From the NCBI RefSeq assembly GCF_004011695.2, contig NC_082424.1, positions 620,001 to 684,000 of the forward strand: a DNA stretch of 64,000 nucleotides, read 5' to 3'. Source of the stretch: Ascochyta rabiei (lineage: Eukaryota > Ascomycota > Dothideomycetes > Pleosporales > Didymellaceae). The notes under the pieces are model-generated. The model was not told the DNA's origin. It ran no database searches and worked only from the letters and a program-made list of their open reading frames with translations. A program made the position numbers and the translations under genes. The stretch's first letter is position 1. The number at the start of each line of letters is the position of its first letter. Positions 33,337 through 45,186 of the stretch are shown piece by piece.

Positions 33337-34572
33337 TGGCCGTGCTCGCCGTCGGGCAGGTTTTGTCGCGACGCTGCTCGTCTTGGCGGGATGCAGGGTA
33401 CGGAGAAAGGCAGAGTGGAGGTGGGTGGCGGAGAGCGGAGCGTCACCCTATTAGGTGCCCTGGTGGGATGGATGTGCCGCGTGGGTGGGAATGCGGTAGA
33501 AGGGTCAGGGTCAGGAGCAGGAGCAGTGCACACGCATGTTCGGTTGAGAGCAGTCGAAATGGCCAGCGGCAGGGCAGGAAACCACAACAATGACCCGCTG
33601 ATGCTGGCGTGGATGACCTCCTGCGAAGAGCAAGGCCTACGGGCTCGCTGATTAGCGTTGTGTGGCTTGCAACGCTTGATGGACTCACAGGTGTCGATCG
33701 CAGAGCAATAGACTCAAGGGATCGGCAGCCGTCTTGGCCACTAGCAGCTAGACTGACTTGACGATGCGAGGTTGGATCTTCGATCCTGGGCTTGCACGGT
33801 CGGCTGCTGGGCCATGAGATGTGGCCGATGAGATGGGAAACGCGAGCGAAAGATGCAATTGTGCCTTGGCCGGCGATTGCTTGGTCGAGTGCAGCGCCGA
33901 GACCAGTACGTCATTGGCCTGCCGTGCAAATGAGGTGCGCCCAAGTGGGCTGGGATGCGTGCGTCGTGTCTCGCCTCAGCCTACCTACTCCATCACCGGG
34001 ACACGCCGTCTCTGCTGTGCCCACACGGATGGTGCTGGGCGAGATAACTTGGGTCTGCATTGGGACCCATTCACCCAGTCAAGACAGACTGCGGTGTGCG
34101 TATGGAGTGCAGCAGCGGCCTGCTTCCGTGTTTCAGAGCCTGATACACTCTACTCGTCTTTGCTGACTTGCTCGTTGCGGCTGCAACACGGCAGGTCGCG
34201 CGACTCTCATCGCCCGTCTGCTGCCTGCACGTCTGAAAGCGCGAGACAGGTCCAGGACGGTCCAGCTAGTGCCCCGCGGCCTCGCATTATACCCGGCCCT
34301 CTTGGACGCTGCCTGCGATCAGACTGCGCCAAGCAAGACCTTCCCCCCCGCCCGTGATCTGGGAGTGACCTCATCTGCTTCTCCACCCTGGCCAACGCCG
34401 CGAACCGTGGTTCTCGCTCACAAAGGCACCACGCTCGCCTGTCAAGCATGCCACAACCATCAGATGAGACAAGGGAGTGGCTGAAGGATTGTGTGGGGCG
34501 GCGGCCGGTGGCGGTCCAACTTTGTACTTGGTAACACACATCCCATGCCTCACATCACCGACCGCACACCTG

Positions 34573-34716
34573 CACGGTCTGCACGTTCTGCACGTTCTGC
34601 TCATTCTGCACGGTCTGCACGTTCTGCACGTTCTGCACGTCCTGCACGTTCTGCGCGTTCTGCACGTTCTGCTCGTTCTGCTCGTTCTGCTCGTTCTGCT
34701 CGTTCTGCTCGTTCTG
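34573..34716. repeat. CACGTTCTG/CTCGTTCTG 9-bp minisatellite
   Basis: Sixteen 9-bp units ending 24 bp before the start codon chosen for the flavoprotein gene. The reading frame upstream stays open through the repeat and would add a Leu/His/Val-rich segment; this is why an upstream ATG at 34,477 is possible but unlikely. Confidence 0.95.
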
Positions 34717-34740
34717 CACTCGACGCCGCGCAACGACTCC

Positions 34741-36468
34741 ATGCCCTCACGACCCGCCGAACGCCCACTGAAGGTTCTCGTTGCACTGACCAACCCGTCC
34801 GCCTTCAAGTTTGGTTGTTCAGTGGTTGCGCGCCTACACCGACTCGAGAATGTCTCCCTCCAGATCATAGCGTGCAACCCGTTTCCCACCTCACCCTTCA
34901 CGGCCGTCTCACCCACCCTCGAGCCTGTCTGGCACACCTACGATGTCGAGAGCCATGCAACGCCCGGGTGGCAGCATGCAGACTTTGTCGAGACACAGGT
35001 CGCAGGGTACTGCTCCTGGGCCGACTTGCTCGTCCTTGCGCCGCTCGACGCCGAGAACATGGCACGCATGCTGCACGGCTTCACCAGCAGCCTGCACATG
35101 CAGATACTGCGCAGCTGGGACGTCTCCAAGAAGATCCTGCTCATACCGGGCATGTCGACGCAGATGTGGGAGAATCCCATGTCCAAGAAGCAGATCACCA
35201 AGATCAAGAAGAAGATGAACTGGATCCGCGTCCTGCCTCCGCTGCTGTGGAAGTTCGACCAGACCGGCAGGAAGCACGTACCGTGGGGTGGGCACAAGGA
35301 GTTTAGTGAATCCGTACAGACGCAGATCGACTTGATGGCGGTCGGCGACGGCACCGTCACCCTTCCCACTGCACATCTGCCGACGATGATGCCGACCAAG
35401 AGCAAAGGACCGCGCCTGCCACCAGAGCTGTGGTCCATGATTCTCGAGTGTACCGAAGACTGGGAGCTGGCTACCACGCTCAATGTGCACACCAACCTGC
35501 CCGTCCCTCGCGAGTGGCAACAGGCTGCCAGTGAAGCAGGGCCCAAAACACAGATGCAGAAGCTGGGCTGGGCACTCCTCACCCGCAGCTACACCGACAT
35601 TGCCCGCATGTTTGATGCGGAGCGACCCACCCGCATTCCCCGCACGTGCCTCGACCTGATTATGCGCTTTGCCATGGTGCCTGTGCTCAAGCACCTCGAA
35701 TACCACCACAAGGATCTCTTCTGGTCGCACTTTGGACACACGTTCCTCCCGCACAAAGCGTCCATCTTCAGCAAGGTCGAGATCCTCGACTACTGGCGCA
35801 CGTCGCCTACCTTCCTCACCAAAGAGTACTCTGCCGAAGCCATGGACAATGCTTCTCGCACCAACTCGATACAGGCCCTCGACTGGTGGTACAACTCGAG
35901 CCTCCCCCTCAAGTACACGGAAGCCGCTCTCGAGCAGGCCTCTTCCCAAGGCCACATCTCTGTGCTGCAGTGGTGGAAGGAGCATTCTCGGCACCGCACA
36001 CCTCCCATACCGGGTGAAGAAGCGCCTCCCGCGAAGCTGCGCGATCCCCTGAAGCTCAAGGCCGGCAAGTCGATAACGTACGCAACCCAGTCGGGGTGTC
36101 TGGACGCGATCAAGTGGTGGGTCCACAGCGGCGTTCCCTTCTCGCACGAAGACACGGTCACCAAGATTGCATCCACGCACGGACACACCAAGATCCTGGA
36201 CTACTGGAGGTCGATTCGTGGCGAGAAGATGCTCTTTGACAACCAGGTGCTGGTCGGCCCCAGCAAGATGGGCAGGGCAGACGTGCTGGAGTGGTGGAAG
36301 AAGAGCGGGCTGAAGGTCGAGTACAAGACGTGTGATATCGAGGAGGCGTTGGAGGACGGCGTCGAGGGCGAGGCGGGCGAGAGCGTGAGGCGGTGGTGGG
36401 CGGAGAACGGACTGAACCTGGGCGTTGGGACGAGCGAGTGGATGAGGGTCAAGACGCTGGGTTCTTGA
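34741..36468 (+). CDS. Flavoprotein (HFCD-like) domain protein with F-box-like motif and ankyrin-like repeats (575 aa)
   Basis: Intronless. Residues 10-200 resemble the FMN-binding flavoprotein fold of phosphopantothenoylcysteine decarboxylase-like proteins: KVLVALTNPSAFKFG, SWADLLVLAPLDAENMARMLHG and IPGMSTQMWENP match the family's nucleotide-binding blocks. The PASANT-type box reads PLDAEN, and the usual His before the WAD block appears to be Val, so decarboxylase activity is doubtful. Residues 225-255 (RLPPELWSMILECTEDWEL) look like an F-box. Residues 345-560 hold five ankyrin-like units with Trp-rich signatures (ILDYWR, ALDWWYN, VLQWWKE, AIKWWVHS, VLEWWKK). It may be a substrate adaptor that senses flavin, but this is speculation. 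ATG 34,741 was chosen because the sequence before it is a minisatellite. The gene is divergent from fphA. Confidence 0.8.
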   Translation: MPSRPAERPLKVLVALTNPSAFKFGCSVVARLHRLENVSLQIIACNPFPTSPFTAVSPTLEPVWHTYDVESHATPGWQHADFVETQVAGYCSWADLLVLAPLDAENMARMLHGFTSSLHMQILRSWDVSKKILLIPGMSTQMWENPMSKKQITKIKKKMNWIRVLPPLLWKFDQTGRKHVPWGGHKEFSESVQTQIDLMAVGDGTVTLPTAHLPTMMPTKSKGPRLPPELWSMILECTEDWELATTLNVHTNLPVPREWQQAASEAGPKTQMQKLGWALLTRSYTDIARMFDAERPTRIPRTCLDLIMRFAMVPVLKHLEYHHKDLFWSHFGHTFLPHKASIFSKVEILDYWRTSPTFLTKEYSAEAMDNASRTNSIQALDWWYNSSLPLKYTEAALEQASSQGHISVLQWWKEHSRHRTPPIPGEEAPPAKLRDPLKLKAGKSITYATQSGCLDAIKWWVHSGVPFSHEDTVTKIASTHGHTKILDYWRSIRGEKMLFDNQVLVGPSKMGRADVLEWWKKSGLKVEYKTCDIEEALEDGVEGEAGESVRRWWAENGLNLGVGTSEWMRVKTLGS

Positions 36469-37154
36469 CGCACGACATGATGTTAGCATAGCGAAGGCGT
36501 TCAATCGACAATAGCAAAGGGTTCCATAGACAACGAACAAGGTAGACAATCGCGAAGGAATCAATACACAACAGGCACTACCTCGGAGCATGATCGGCCT
36601 GCCAGACGACCCCACACGGTCATGGTAGCTGGTGAGCAAGGCTTCAAGGTACCTTTTGCTCCTTGCAGCCACCCACAGGGCAGAGGCAGTCAGCAATGGC
36701 AGACTCCCCGATTGGTGCAAGAGGAGTGCACGTCCATGGCCGATCCCGCGATGCTCTGGCCCATCTGCCCTAGGTACTTGTGCCGGCTGTTGTGGTATGC
36801 TGTCTGAGGCTGTAGCAGCCGTCCGGTTCTCCAGACCTCGGGAGAGCAGCCGGAGGGCGCGGAAAACATGGCCATCGAGACGGACGACATATGCAGGGAA
36901 CTCTGGCCAGGTGGGGCAGGTGGGAGCGGGTGGCCAATGGTGGGGCTGCAATTTGTTGACGATTCGCATCCGCAAGCCCATCCGCACCCGATGGTCAAAC
37001 CTGCTCGGCTCGACTGCTGCCAGATATCTGCTCTTCTAGTGCTGCCTCTCTCCCACGCCCCGCATTCTCCACGACACGACCTCGCCTTTTGCTGCACACC
37101 GCACTCTTCACCAGCCCCGAGCGAAAAGCGAATCTCACACATCCACCCTCCACC
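36469..37154. other. Intergenic region upstream of cytochrome b5
   Basis: This 686-bp, GC-normal region presumably contains the flavoprotein gene terminator and CYB5 promoter. It has a CAATAG/GACAA-rich stretch near 36,500-36,570. Short ORFs on both strands show no recognisable similarity. Confidence 0.5.
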
Positions 37155-37838
37155 ATGTCTGCCGCCAAGGAATTCACCTACTCGGACGTCTCGGAGCACG
37201 CCTCCAAGAAGGACCTCTACATTGTCATCCACGACAAGGTCTACGACTGCACAAGCTTCGTCGACGAGCATCCGTACGTCTCACCGTCGCCACGGTCTTG
37301 GCGCCCCACATCCGGCAAGAGCACAGGGAGTAGGAGGCTAACTGACATGCAGCGGTGGTGAGGAGGTCATGCTCGACGTCGGCGGCCAGGACTCGACCGA
37401 AGCGTTCGAGGACGTCGGCCACTCGGACGAGGCACGCGAGATCCTCGACGGTCTGCTCGTTGGCACCTTGAAGCGCGTGGTACGTCTGGACCCCTGCACC
37501 TTGAAGCGCACCTCTTGCACGCCAGTCAGGTAGAGTCGGCTCTACGTCCCGTCTCCTGCTACTGCCACGTGCTGTCCATTCTCCACTCTCCATTCTCCAT
37601 TCTCCATTCTCCATTCTCGCCTTGCTGTCCACATACGCCCGGCGGTCTCCGGTGTACCTGGCTAACGCAACACCAGGAGGGCGACCCAAAGCCCAAGAGC
37701 TACGCACAGCCCGGCTCGACCTCGACCGCGACCGACAGCGCCTCGACAGGTGTGGGCCTCTACGCCATCATCCTCGTCGGCGGCGCGCTCGCTTTCGGTG
37801 CCTGGAAGTACCTCCAGAGCCAGAGCGAGCAGCAGTAA
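37155..37838 (+). CDS. CYB5: Cytochrome b5, tail-anchored (135 aa)
   Basis: Exons are 37,155-37,273, 37,353-37,479 and 37,677-37,838. Intron 1 (79 bp, GTACGT donor, GCTAACTGAC branch) splits the Pro codon of the HPGG haem motif. Intron 2 (197 bp) is longer and contains TCTCCAT repeats. Haem ligands are His39 (HPGG) and His63 (VGHS), the classical b5 spacing. Residues 107-127 form a C-terminal membrane anchor followed by a short polar tail, as in ER cytochrome b5. It donates electrons to fatty acid desaturases, sterol enzymes and P450s. The length is typical of fungal b5. The reading frame is open across all joins. Confidence 0.95.
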
Positions 37839-38235
37839 ACGCGCGCCACCGGAGCAGACAGACCCACCAACGGGCAGGCTACCGCAGCGAGCACACGACA
37901 AGCACCGCTGGTGAGCCTACAGCGTGGAGGAAGGGGACGTGCAGCCGGCGCGCCAGGGTTGCCGTTTGAGTCGGACGAGCAGGAGTCGTCTCGCAGCGAA
38001 GCACACAGTGGGAGCACCACCCCAGCGCATCCCATCTCCCACTGCGCCTTTCCTTTCTCTCCTACCGCCTTTGGGAAGTAGACAGACGAGCAGCGCAATC
38101 AATCTCACACCTACCAACCACTCTCCTCTCAACACCGAGTACCCTTCCTCTTTGCTCTCTCCCCACACCGTCGTACATCCTGATGAATGACCCACTGTGC
38201 AGGTAAGCAGCAATGCCATGTTCCTCGAGCTATAT
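37839..38235. other. CYB5 3' flank
   Basis: GC-normal sequence without an ORF of note. It ends abruptly where the AT-rich 145-bp tandem array begins at about 38,236. Confidence 0.5.
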
Positions 38236-38677
38236 CTTGGACTCTTTACATCTCTTAAAAAGGTAGACGTATATCTATTTACATTTATTTCTTATCTTTA
38301 TCTTTAATTATCTTTATTTATCTTTAATTATCTTTATTTATCTTTACATATTGTCTATTTCTCTCTATACACTTATAACTGTGTATATAAGTAGAATTAC
38401 CTTAGACTATTTATACTTCTTAACAAGGTAGGTGTATATCTATTTACGTTTATTATTTATCTTTATCTCTAGTTATCTTTATTTATCTGTATATATTGTC
38501 TATTTCTCTCTATATATCTATAACTGTGTACATAAGTAGGATTACCTTAGACTATTTATACTTCTTAATAAGGTAGGTGTACATCTATTTACATTTATTT
38601 CTTATCTTTATCTCTAGTTATCTTTATTTATCTTTATATATTGTCTATTTCTCTCTATATACTTATAACTGTGTATG
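38236..38677. repeat. 145-bp tandem array, left part
   Basis: About three units. The ACTGTGTATA landmark recurs at a 145-bp period (GTGTA at 38,381, 38,526 and 38,671). Each unit contains TAAGTAG, ATTACCTTAGACTATTTATA, CAAGGTAGGTGTA and repeated TTATCTTTAT pentads. The array is cut by the LTR retrotransposon and resumes at 45,681. Confidence 0.95.
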
Positions 38678-39171
38678 TGTTAAGTTTCACACTTTAGACA
38701 AAGTCCGTAAGTAATTGTTTGATTAGGTCTTAGGGATAAGTACGTGCAGGGGTTCTTAAAGGGGTAGTTATCTAGTTAAAGACTGTAGTGACTAGGGTTG
38801 TAAGGAAGAGTATAGAGTAGACTATCTGTTTTACAAGCAAGGTTAAGATATTCTAATAACAAAGTTAATTAATAAAGTTAAACATAAACTATAAGGGTTA
38901 TGTTCCTATAATCTATATACTAAGGAGATATAATACTTATTAACAAGTAACTAGAGTTAGTCTAATAAAATATATAAGGGTGCTTATAGATAAGCATATT
39001 ATACTATACTTATTAATAAGCAGTTATATATATTATGCTTATTAATAAGCAGTTATATAATAACCCTAGGTGTTCTATCTTTCTCTACTTGTTGTTCCTT
39101 TAGGGAGGAGTTAGGGGTTTAGTTAGACGATACTTATTACTATACCGCTCCCTCTGCACAGAATTGTAACA
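38678..39171 (-). repeat. 3' LTR of the chromovirus
   Basis: 494 bp, TGTTAAGTTT to GATTGTAACA type termini (here AATTGTAACA). It contains internal ACTTATTAATAAGCAGTTA repeats. It differs from the 5' LTR mainly by C/T and G/A changes. Confidence 0.95.
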
Positions 39172-39190
39172 CTATCCCCCCTTCCTCTTT
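39172..39190 (-). other. Polypurine tract adjoining the 3' LTR
   Basis: The minus strand reads AAAGAGGAAGGGGGGATAG directly before the 3' LTR, the expected place for the second-strand primer. Confidence 0.8.
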
Positions 39191-39764
39191 AGTTTGTCCT
39201 TAAACTACGTAATTATATTTTAGAGATTTATATAATCTACAATCTCTATATCTAGTAACCTATAAGTTAAGATATCCTTATACGCTTATAATATCTATCT
39301 TACATTAGAAATCTATTAAGCTAATATACCTACTAAAGTCCCCTATAATTATTGTTTCTTTAGCAGCTATAAGTGCTATATTATACTAGATAGTCTAAAA
39401 GGTCTAAAGTATACTAAGTGTATAAAGGCTAGTAAGCTATGTGTAAACATGTCTTAGTTGTTATTAGATAAGACTTGTAAGGAGTATAAAAAGAAGGTAG
39501 AAGAAGATAAGTTACTCCTTATAACTGTTATTGCGCAACTGTTGCGTAATAAGAAAATCCTAAAACAGGTAAATAAACACGTGCAGTAAAAGGCGCTGTA
39601 TTTAGCAAATAGGATAGTTAAGGTAGGTAAGTTAGACCTAGCTAAGGAAGTTAATCCTAACTGTTCTGCGGCGTCCATTGGCATGTGTGCTTTGCTAGCT
39701 ACCTAGGGTGCCCTTAGCTTAATTAAAGAGTCTGTAGCAAACTATAGTACTTACGTACTAATTA

Positions 39765-42700
39765 GCAGTAACTCTTAAGATATATAGGTAGCTCCTATAT
39801 GTTTTCTAAGTCTAGGTATCCTAACCATTTAACTAGATACCTTTGTTAGTTGCTATTTCCTTTATATATTACTATTTTTTCAACTTCCTATTTATCTTTG
39901 CTGTTAGCTTAATAATAGAAGTTCTGCTAGATAGGCGTTCTAGGGTTAGCTAGTTCTAACAGGGATATGTAGAACACTAGATAGATCTTTACATCCTTTA
40001 GTAGGTTAAGTCTGTAGTTAACTAAGCTTATCTGTTTAGAAATAAAAAAGGGTCTAACTTTGATATAGTCTAGTTTTTTTATTAGTCTTTACGTTTAAAG
40101 GTTTTTTGTAAGGAGGTAGACTTTATCCCCCTCTTTTAGCTAAGGTGCTATTTTTCTTTTCTAGTTAATATAAGAGATTGCTTGTTCTTAAGCCTTACTA
40201 ATGTTTTCTAGCAATTTCTAGTGTACTTCCTTTAGTTTAGCTACTAAGGATATTGCTGATTTAGTCTAAACTGTTGTTTCTAGACTTCTAGTAAAGAGAT
40301 TTAGGTGTCTTCTGTAATTTGTAAAGAACAGTGTTATACCTATTACTTCTAATAATTTATTGTTATACGCAATCTGTGCTATAGGTAACAGTAAAACCTA
40401 GTTATCTTACTACTAGTTACTGTATATCTGTAGGTATGTTTCTATAGTCTAATTTATTCTTTTAGTCTGTTTATCTATCTGCAGATAGTAGGCAGTTAAT
40501 AGCTTCTTCTTAGTACCTATAGCTGCTAACAGCGTAGTCTAATAGTTTAACATAAAGAGCTTATCTTAATTGCTAATAATAGATTCCAGTATGCTGTAGT
40601 GCCTAATTACTTAATCTAGAAATACTTAGGCTAGTTGCTTAGCAGTATAATTGCATTAAAAAGGTATTATCTTAGCGTGTTTAGTAAATCTGTCTACTAC
40701 AATAAAGATTGCGTTGTAGGCATATCCTGTAACAGGGTCCTTAGAGACAGGTAGTTGCGTAACAAAGTCTATAGTAATGTTTGTCTATAGTGCCGTTAGC
40801 GGCTCTATAGCCTACATTTCTCTGTATTTTATGTATGTACTATGCTTATTTTATTAATAATTAACACAGTTCTTAATGTACTTAGTAACCTTGTCTTTTA
40901 TGTTCTTAAACTTATAATGTCTTTTAATAAGTTCTATTATGCGCGTGATTCTAGGGTGTCTGTGTAGCAGGTTGTTGTAATAACTAGCTATAATTTCTTC
41001 TTAAAGTTCCTCTAGTACTTGCGACAGGATGCGCTGCTTCTATTAAACTTGTATTATGTTGTTAAGCTGCTGTAATAGTCCTAAGGATCTATCCTTGTTA
41101 ATTCTAAGTATAGCATGCTTATTAATTGTCTTAGTTCTAGTAAGGTTGTGTTTTTAACTAAGTGCGTTAGCTCTTCTATTGTCCTTTCCTAGGGTATACA
41201 GTATCTTAAACTTATATCTTCCTAGTAACTCTAACTATCTAACTTGTCTTCTGTTAAGAACCTTAGTTGTTGTAAAATAAACTAGGTTCTTGTAGTCTGT
41301 GTATATAGTAAGGTCTAAACAACTCTCTATATAGATTCTCTAATGTTCTAGGGCTAATATAATTACTATAAGTTCTTTATTATATATATTGTAATTTTCT
41401 TCTAGTCCTATAAACTTTTATAAATAGTAGGCAATTAGGTGCTATAGGCTATCTCGTTCTTACATTACATAAGCTCCTAATACTAGATCTAAGGTATTAG
41501 TTTTAATCTAAAGTGGCTTTCTACTCTTAAAGGTGATTATTGTAGGTGGTTCTACGCATACTTACTTAAGTAACTAGAAGGAATCTTCTTATACTTATTC
41601 CTATTTAAATAGAACGTTCTTCTACGTTAGCTTAGTAAGCGGTAGCACTTTTATAGAGTAGTCCTTAATAAAGTGTTAGTTAAAGTTAACAAAGCTAAGG
41701 AATTCCTGGATTCCCTTAACTGTTTTTGGCGTTAGCTAATCCTTTAAAACCTAAATCTTCTTTAGGCTTATCTTTACTCTATGTCTTCCTACAATATAGC
41801 TAAGGAACTCTACTTCTTCCTTGTGCTATTCGCATTTCTCTAGTTTTAGGCAGAGGTCTGCCCTTCCTAGGTAGTCTAACACTTCCTTAACATAGATTAT
41901 ATGTTCTTCTAGTGTCTTACTGTACACTAGGATATTATTAAGGTATACTACTGTTATTCTGTCTAGATACGCTCTTAACACGTTGTTAATTAGAGCCTAG
42001 CACGTAGCTAGTGCATTGGTCAGCCTAAATGGCATAACTAGGTACTTGTAGTAACTGTAACAGGTTCTAAACGCTGTCTTCTATTCCTTACCTTCCTTTA
42101 TGCGTATAAGGTTGTACGCTCTGCATAAGTTAAGTATAGTAAAGTACTATGCTTTACTAAGTCTATCTTATAACTCCTTAATGTTTAGTAGCAGGTATTA
42201 ATTCTTAATTATAATGTTGTTAAGCTTTTAGTAGTTAACACATAGGCGTAGTAAGCCGTCCTTCTTAGCTGCAAAGGTAATAGGAAATCCCGCTAGGGAT
42301 TCTAATTCTCTAATAAATCCTTTCTTAAGGTTTTCCTTAATATACTTGCGTAGTACCTTAAGTTCCTTTTCTAAGAGTCTGTATATAGGTCTAAAGGGCA
42401 GTTCCTTCCCTTCCTAGAGCTTAATGTTGCAGTCCTATAGTTTATACTGTAGTAATGCCTTTATAGTCTTCTTATACTAGAAGAGTTCTATATAACTCTT
42501 GTATTTATCTAGGATGTTAGGAGGTGCACTGTCCTTCTCCTTAACTACTAACTGTTATTCTTTTATGTTGTAGCTAACTACTCTATCTTAGCGCGTCTTA
42601 TGTGTTAAAGAGATGTTATTAATCTTCTTCTTAACTACTAACTGCGGCGTACGTTGCGTAGGTATTAGTGCAGCTATGTGGTGCTTACATCTGTTAAACA

Positions 42701-44960
42701 AGATTTGTTACTTTTTCTAGTTAATGTGTGGATTATACTCTTATAACTATAGTAGTCCTAATATAACATTGTAGGCAGCTATTCTAAGAATGTTAAGGTC
42801 TAACTTCTCTTTATGGTTGTATATCTTTAGGGGGGCACCTTAAACTTTAAGCGTGATCCTTTCTTCCCCTAGTATTAGTTCTCTGTTAGCTACTTATAAT
42901 AGGTATAGTTCTTCTTTATACTATAGTTAAAGTCTAGCTTCTTCTACTACTATACGGGATATGTAGTTCCCCTAGGCTCCTAAGTCTAATAATGCTGATA
43001 GCTCTACTCTATTTAGTATAATAGTAAGCTTAATAAGGCGATTAGTCCTAATAGAATTAATAGGTTAATCCCTAGCGCTCTTAGGCGCTGTCCTAAAAAA
43101 GACTTGTCTTTAAATCTGTTATGTTCCTTATGTCCTTAGTAAACCTTACAGTTCTAATTTAGGCAGTTCTACTAGTGCGCATTATAGCACTGTCTATTAA
43201 CTACTAGCTATATCTAAATAATTGCTTAAGGGTCTTCTGTTCTAGGAAAGTAGGCATGGTTATGTTTGTTAATAAGGTGCATTTTACATAAGTTGTTCTT
43301 ATAGTTATACTACTGCGCGTAATAAGAGGTGTGTCCCTTAGGGAACTATCTGTTATTAATCTTAGTGTTGTAGTGTACTTTGTATAGGTTATTACCATAA
43401 GCTGTCTACGTAAGGTCTCTATATCTAGGATTCCTAATATCTAGACTGTACTGGGGTTATAGGCTGGCTAAAGGCAACTGCAGGTGCTGTTACATTTATT
43501 TGCTGCTATACTGTAGTTCCTTTTTACACTATAGTTAGTCTTTAGCTTCTTTAAGATCTTTTAAAGCGTTGTGGCAGTTAGTAATGTCTTCTTTAAGTTG
43601 TCTAACAAGCCTATTAATAGTTAGGTTGTACTTACTGTGTTCTAAGTCTTCCTTATAACAGATAAGCTCCTTATACTACTACGCGTAAGCTGCTTTATTT
43701 TATTAACGTGCATGTTCTATTCTATAACAGTCGCATTGCTATTGTTAAGTGCTAGTTCCTTTAACTGTTAAAGGTTAAGGACTATCTAAGAGGTTGTCTA
43801 TCTTATGTTAATAGTCCTTTGTCTCTTTATATGGTATTCTAACGTTGTTAAGCATAGCTTGTTCTACAGCAATGTCTTCTAGTTTACGTTTAAGAACTAT
43901 AAGTTCCTTACCTTTAAGGCTAAAGTATTAACTTCCTTACCTTTAAAATAGTCTGCTGTGCCTTTTACCTATTTTAATAACGTTTCTATCTATATAGCAT
44001 TTAATTGCCTTATAGTAGTAATTGCTATTAGTAATTATTTCTCCTTTATCTTCTACAGGGTTGTAGTAAGGAGTTGCCGCACAAATAGGAGGTTTAATGC
44101 ATTTGTTATCGTCCTTAGGATTAGACTCTAGGTCTTCTATAAGTCGTCCTATGTCATTAGTAACTACTTTCTAGTTACTAGCATCTGCAGTATTGTTATT
44201 GCAGGTAAGGATATTAAGCTGTTAAAGAACCTTGTTCTTTATCTTACAGTCTCTTGTAAAGTGGCCTAGTTTACTACAGTTATAGCAGTCCTTGCTACCA
44301 TCCTTATAGGAGTGGTGTCCTCCTCTACCCTTCGCGTTCCACTGTCCTAGTAGCAGTCCTTTGTTAAGGTTTAAGAGGTCTATAGCCTCTAGTCTGAAGT
44401 ATCCACTCTGCGTGTTGCTGTAGATGCGTTGGCTAGTGTTAGGCTAATAACGTCCTCCTTGTTGTCCTTAGTTCAGGTTGTTGCGCTATTAGTTCTGTAG
44501 TAGGCAATTGCTAGCAATAGCAACAACACGCGTTCTTAGGTTATTATAAAGCTCTTACTAAAGTTTGTATAGTTGTACATTAATATTAATAGAGGTATTA
44601 ATAAGGTTATTAAGGTTATTAGTACTCGCGCTGGTGCGCATAAGTTCCTCCTTAACTTTAGGCTTTAGTCCTTGTCTAAACATAGTTATTAGAGCAGTGT
44701 CGTCCTAGTTAGTGTTAGCAGTAAGCTGCTGAAACTCTGCAGCGTAATTAGCAGCTAACTTGTCCTGCTTAATCTTCTAAATGTTACGTTAAGTAATAGT
44801 AGGTTTGTTAGAGACTCTAAAGATTAGCTTAATCTTCTCCTTAAAGTTGTTAAAGTTGTTTATCTATTTATCTACTTTAGCTAGTGCGTTGCTAGCTTAA
44901 AACTGTTGTATAAAAGGTTTAATCTATTAGAAAGCTTTACTACGCATATAGCTAGCAACA
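39765..44960 (-). pseudogene. Chromovirus gag-pol relic
   Basis: This is the coding interior of the element, with domain fragments at the positions given in the element entry. Reading is interrupted by TAG/TAA codons (for example inside LLDLGA*GN and before the chromodomain QRYLVKW) and by at least one frame change. The start of Gag near 44,900 is approximate. The chromodomain after the integrase assigns it to chromoviruses, which use such domains to target modified chromatin. Confidence 0.85.
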
Positions 44961-45186
44961 AGGACTACTTATTTGTCTATAGGAACCTTCTTACCCTAGA
45001 AGGTAAAGAAGAGGTCCTACTGCATAAGCTAGTTATTAAGCTTATTACGCTCTCTATAGTATTAATCTGGTTTATTAACATTTATAACGCTTAAGGTGTA
45101 GACATTTCTATCTGTGTCTACATCTATGCTAGAGCTGCTAGAGGTAGCGCAAGATCCTGTAGTACTTATCTTAGGGGTGTTTAAAA

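Larger units (their letters stand above)
33116..34740. promoter_or_regulatory. Divergent upstream region of fphA and the flavoprotein gene
   Basis: This 1.6-kb region between the start codons has a 9-bp minisatellite near each gene (listed separately). Between them, 33,340-34,570 is GC-normal without a convincing ORF. Frames here lack domain similarity and overlap each other on both strands. Its length is unusual for this gene-dense block and may hold extended regulatory DNA or a non-coding transcript. Confidence 0.45.

Noticed and set aside
34909..36987. A 692-codon minus-strand ORF opposite the flavoprotein gene
   Set aside because: Its composition is that of an antisense frame in GC-rich DNA, with no domain. 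The plus strand carries coherent flavoprotein and ankyrin-like patterns.
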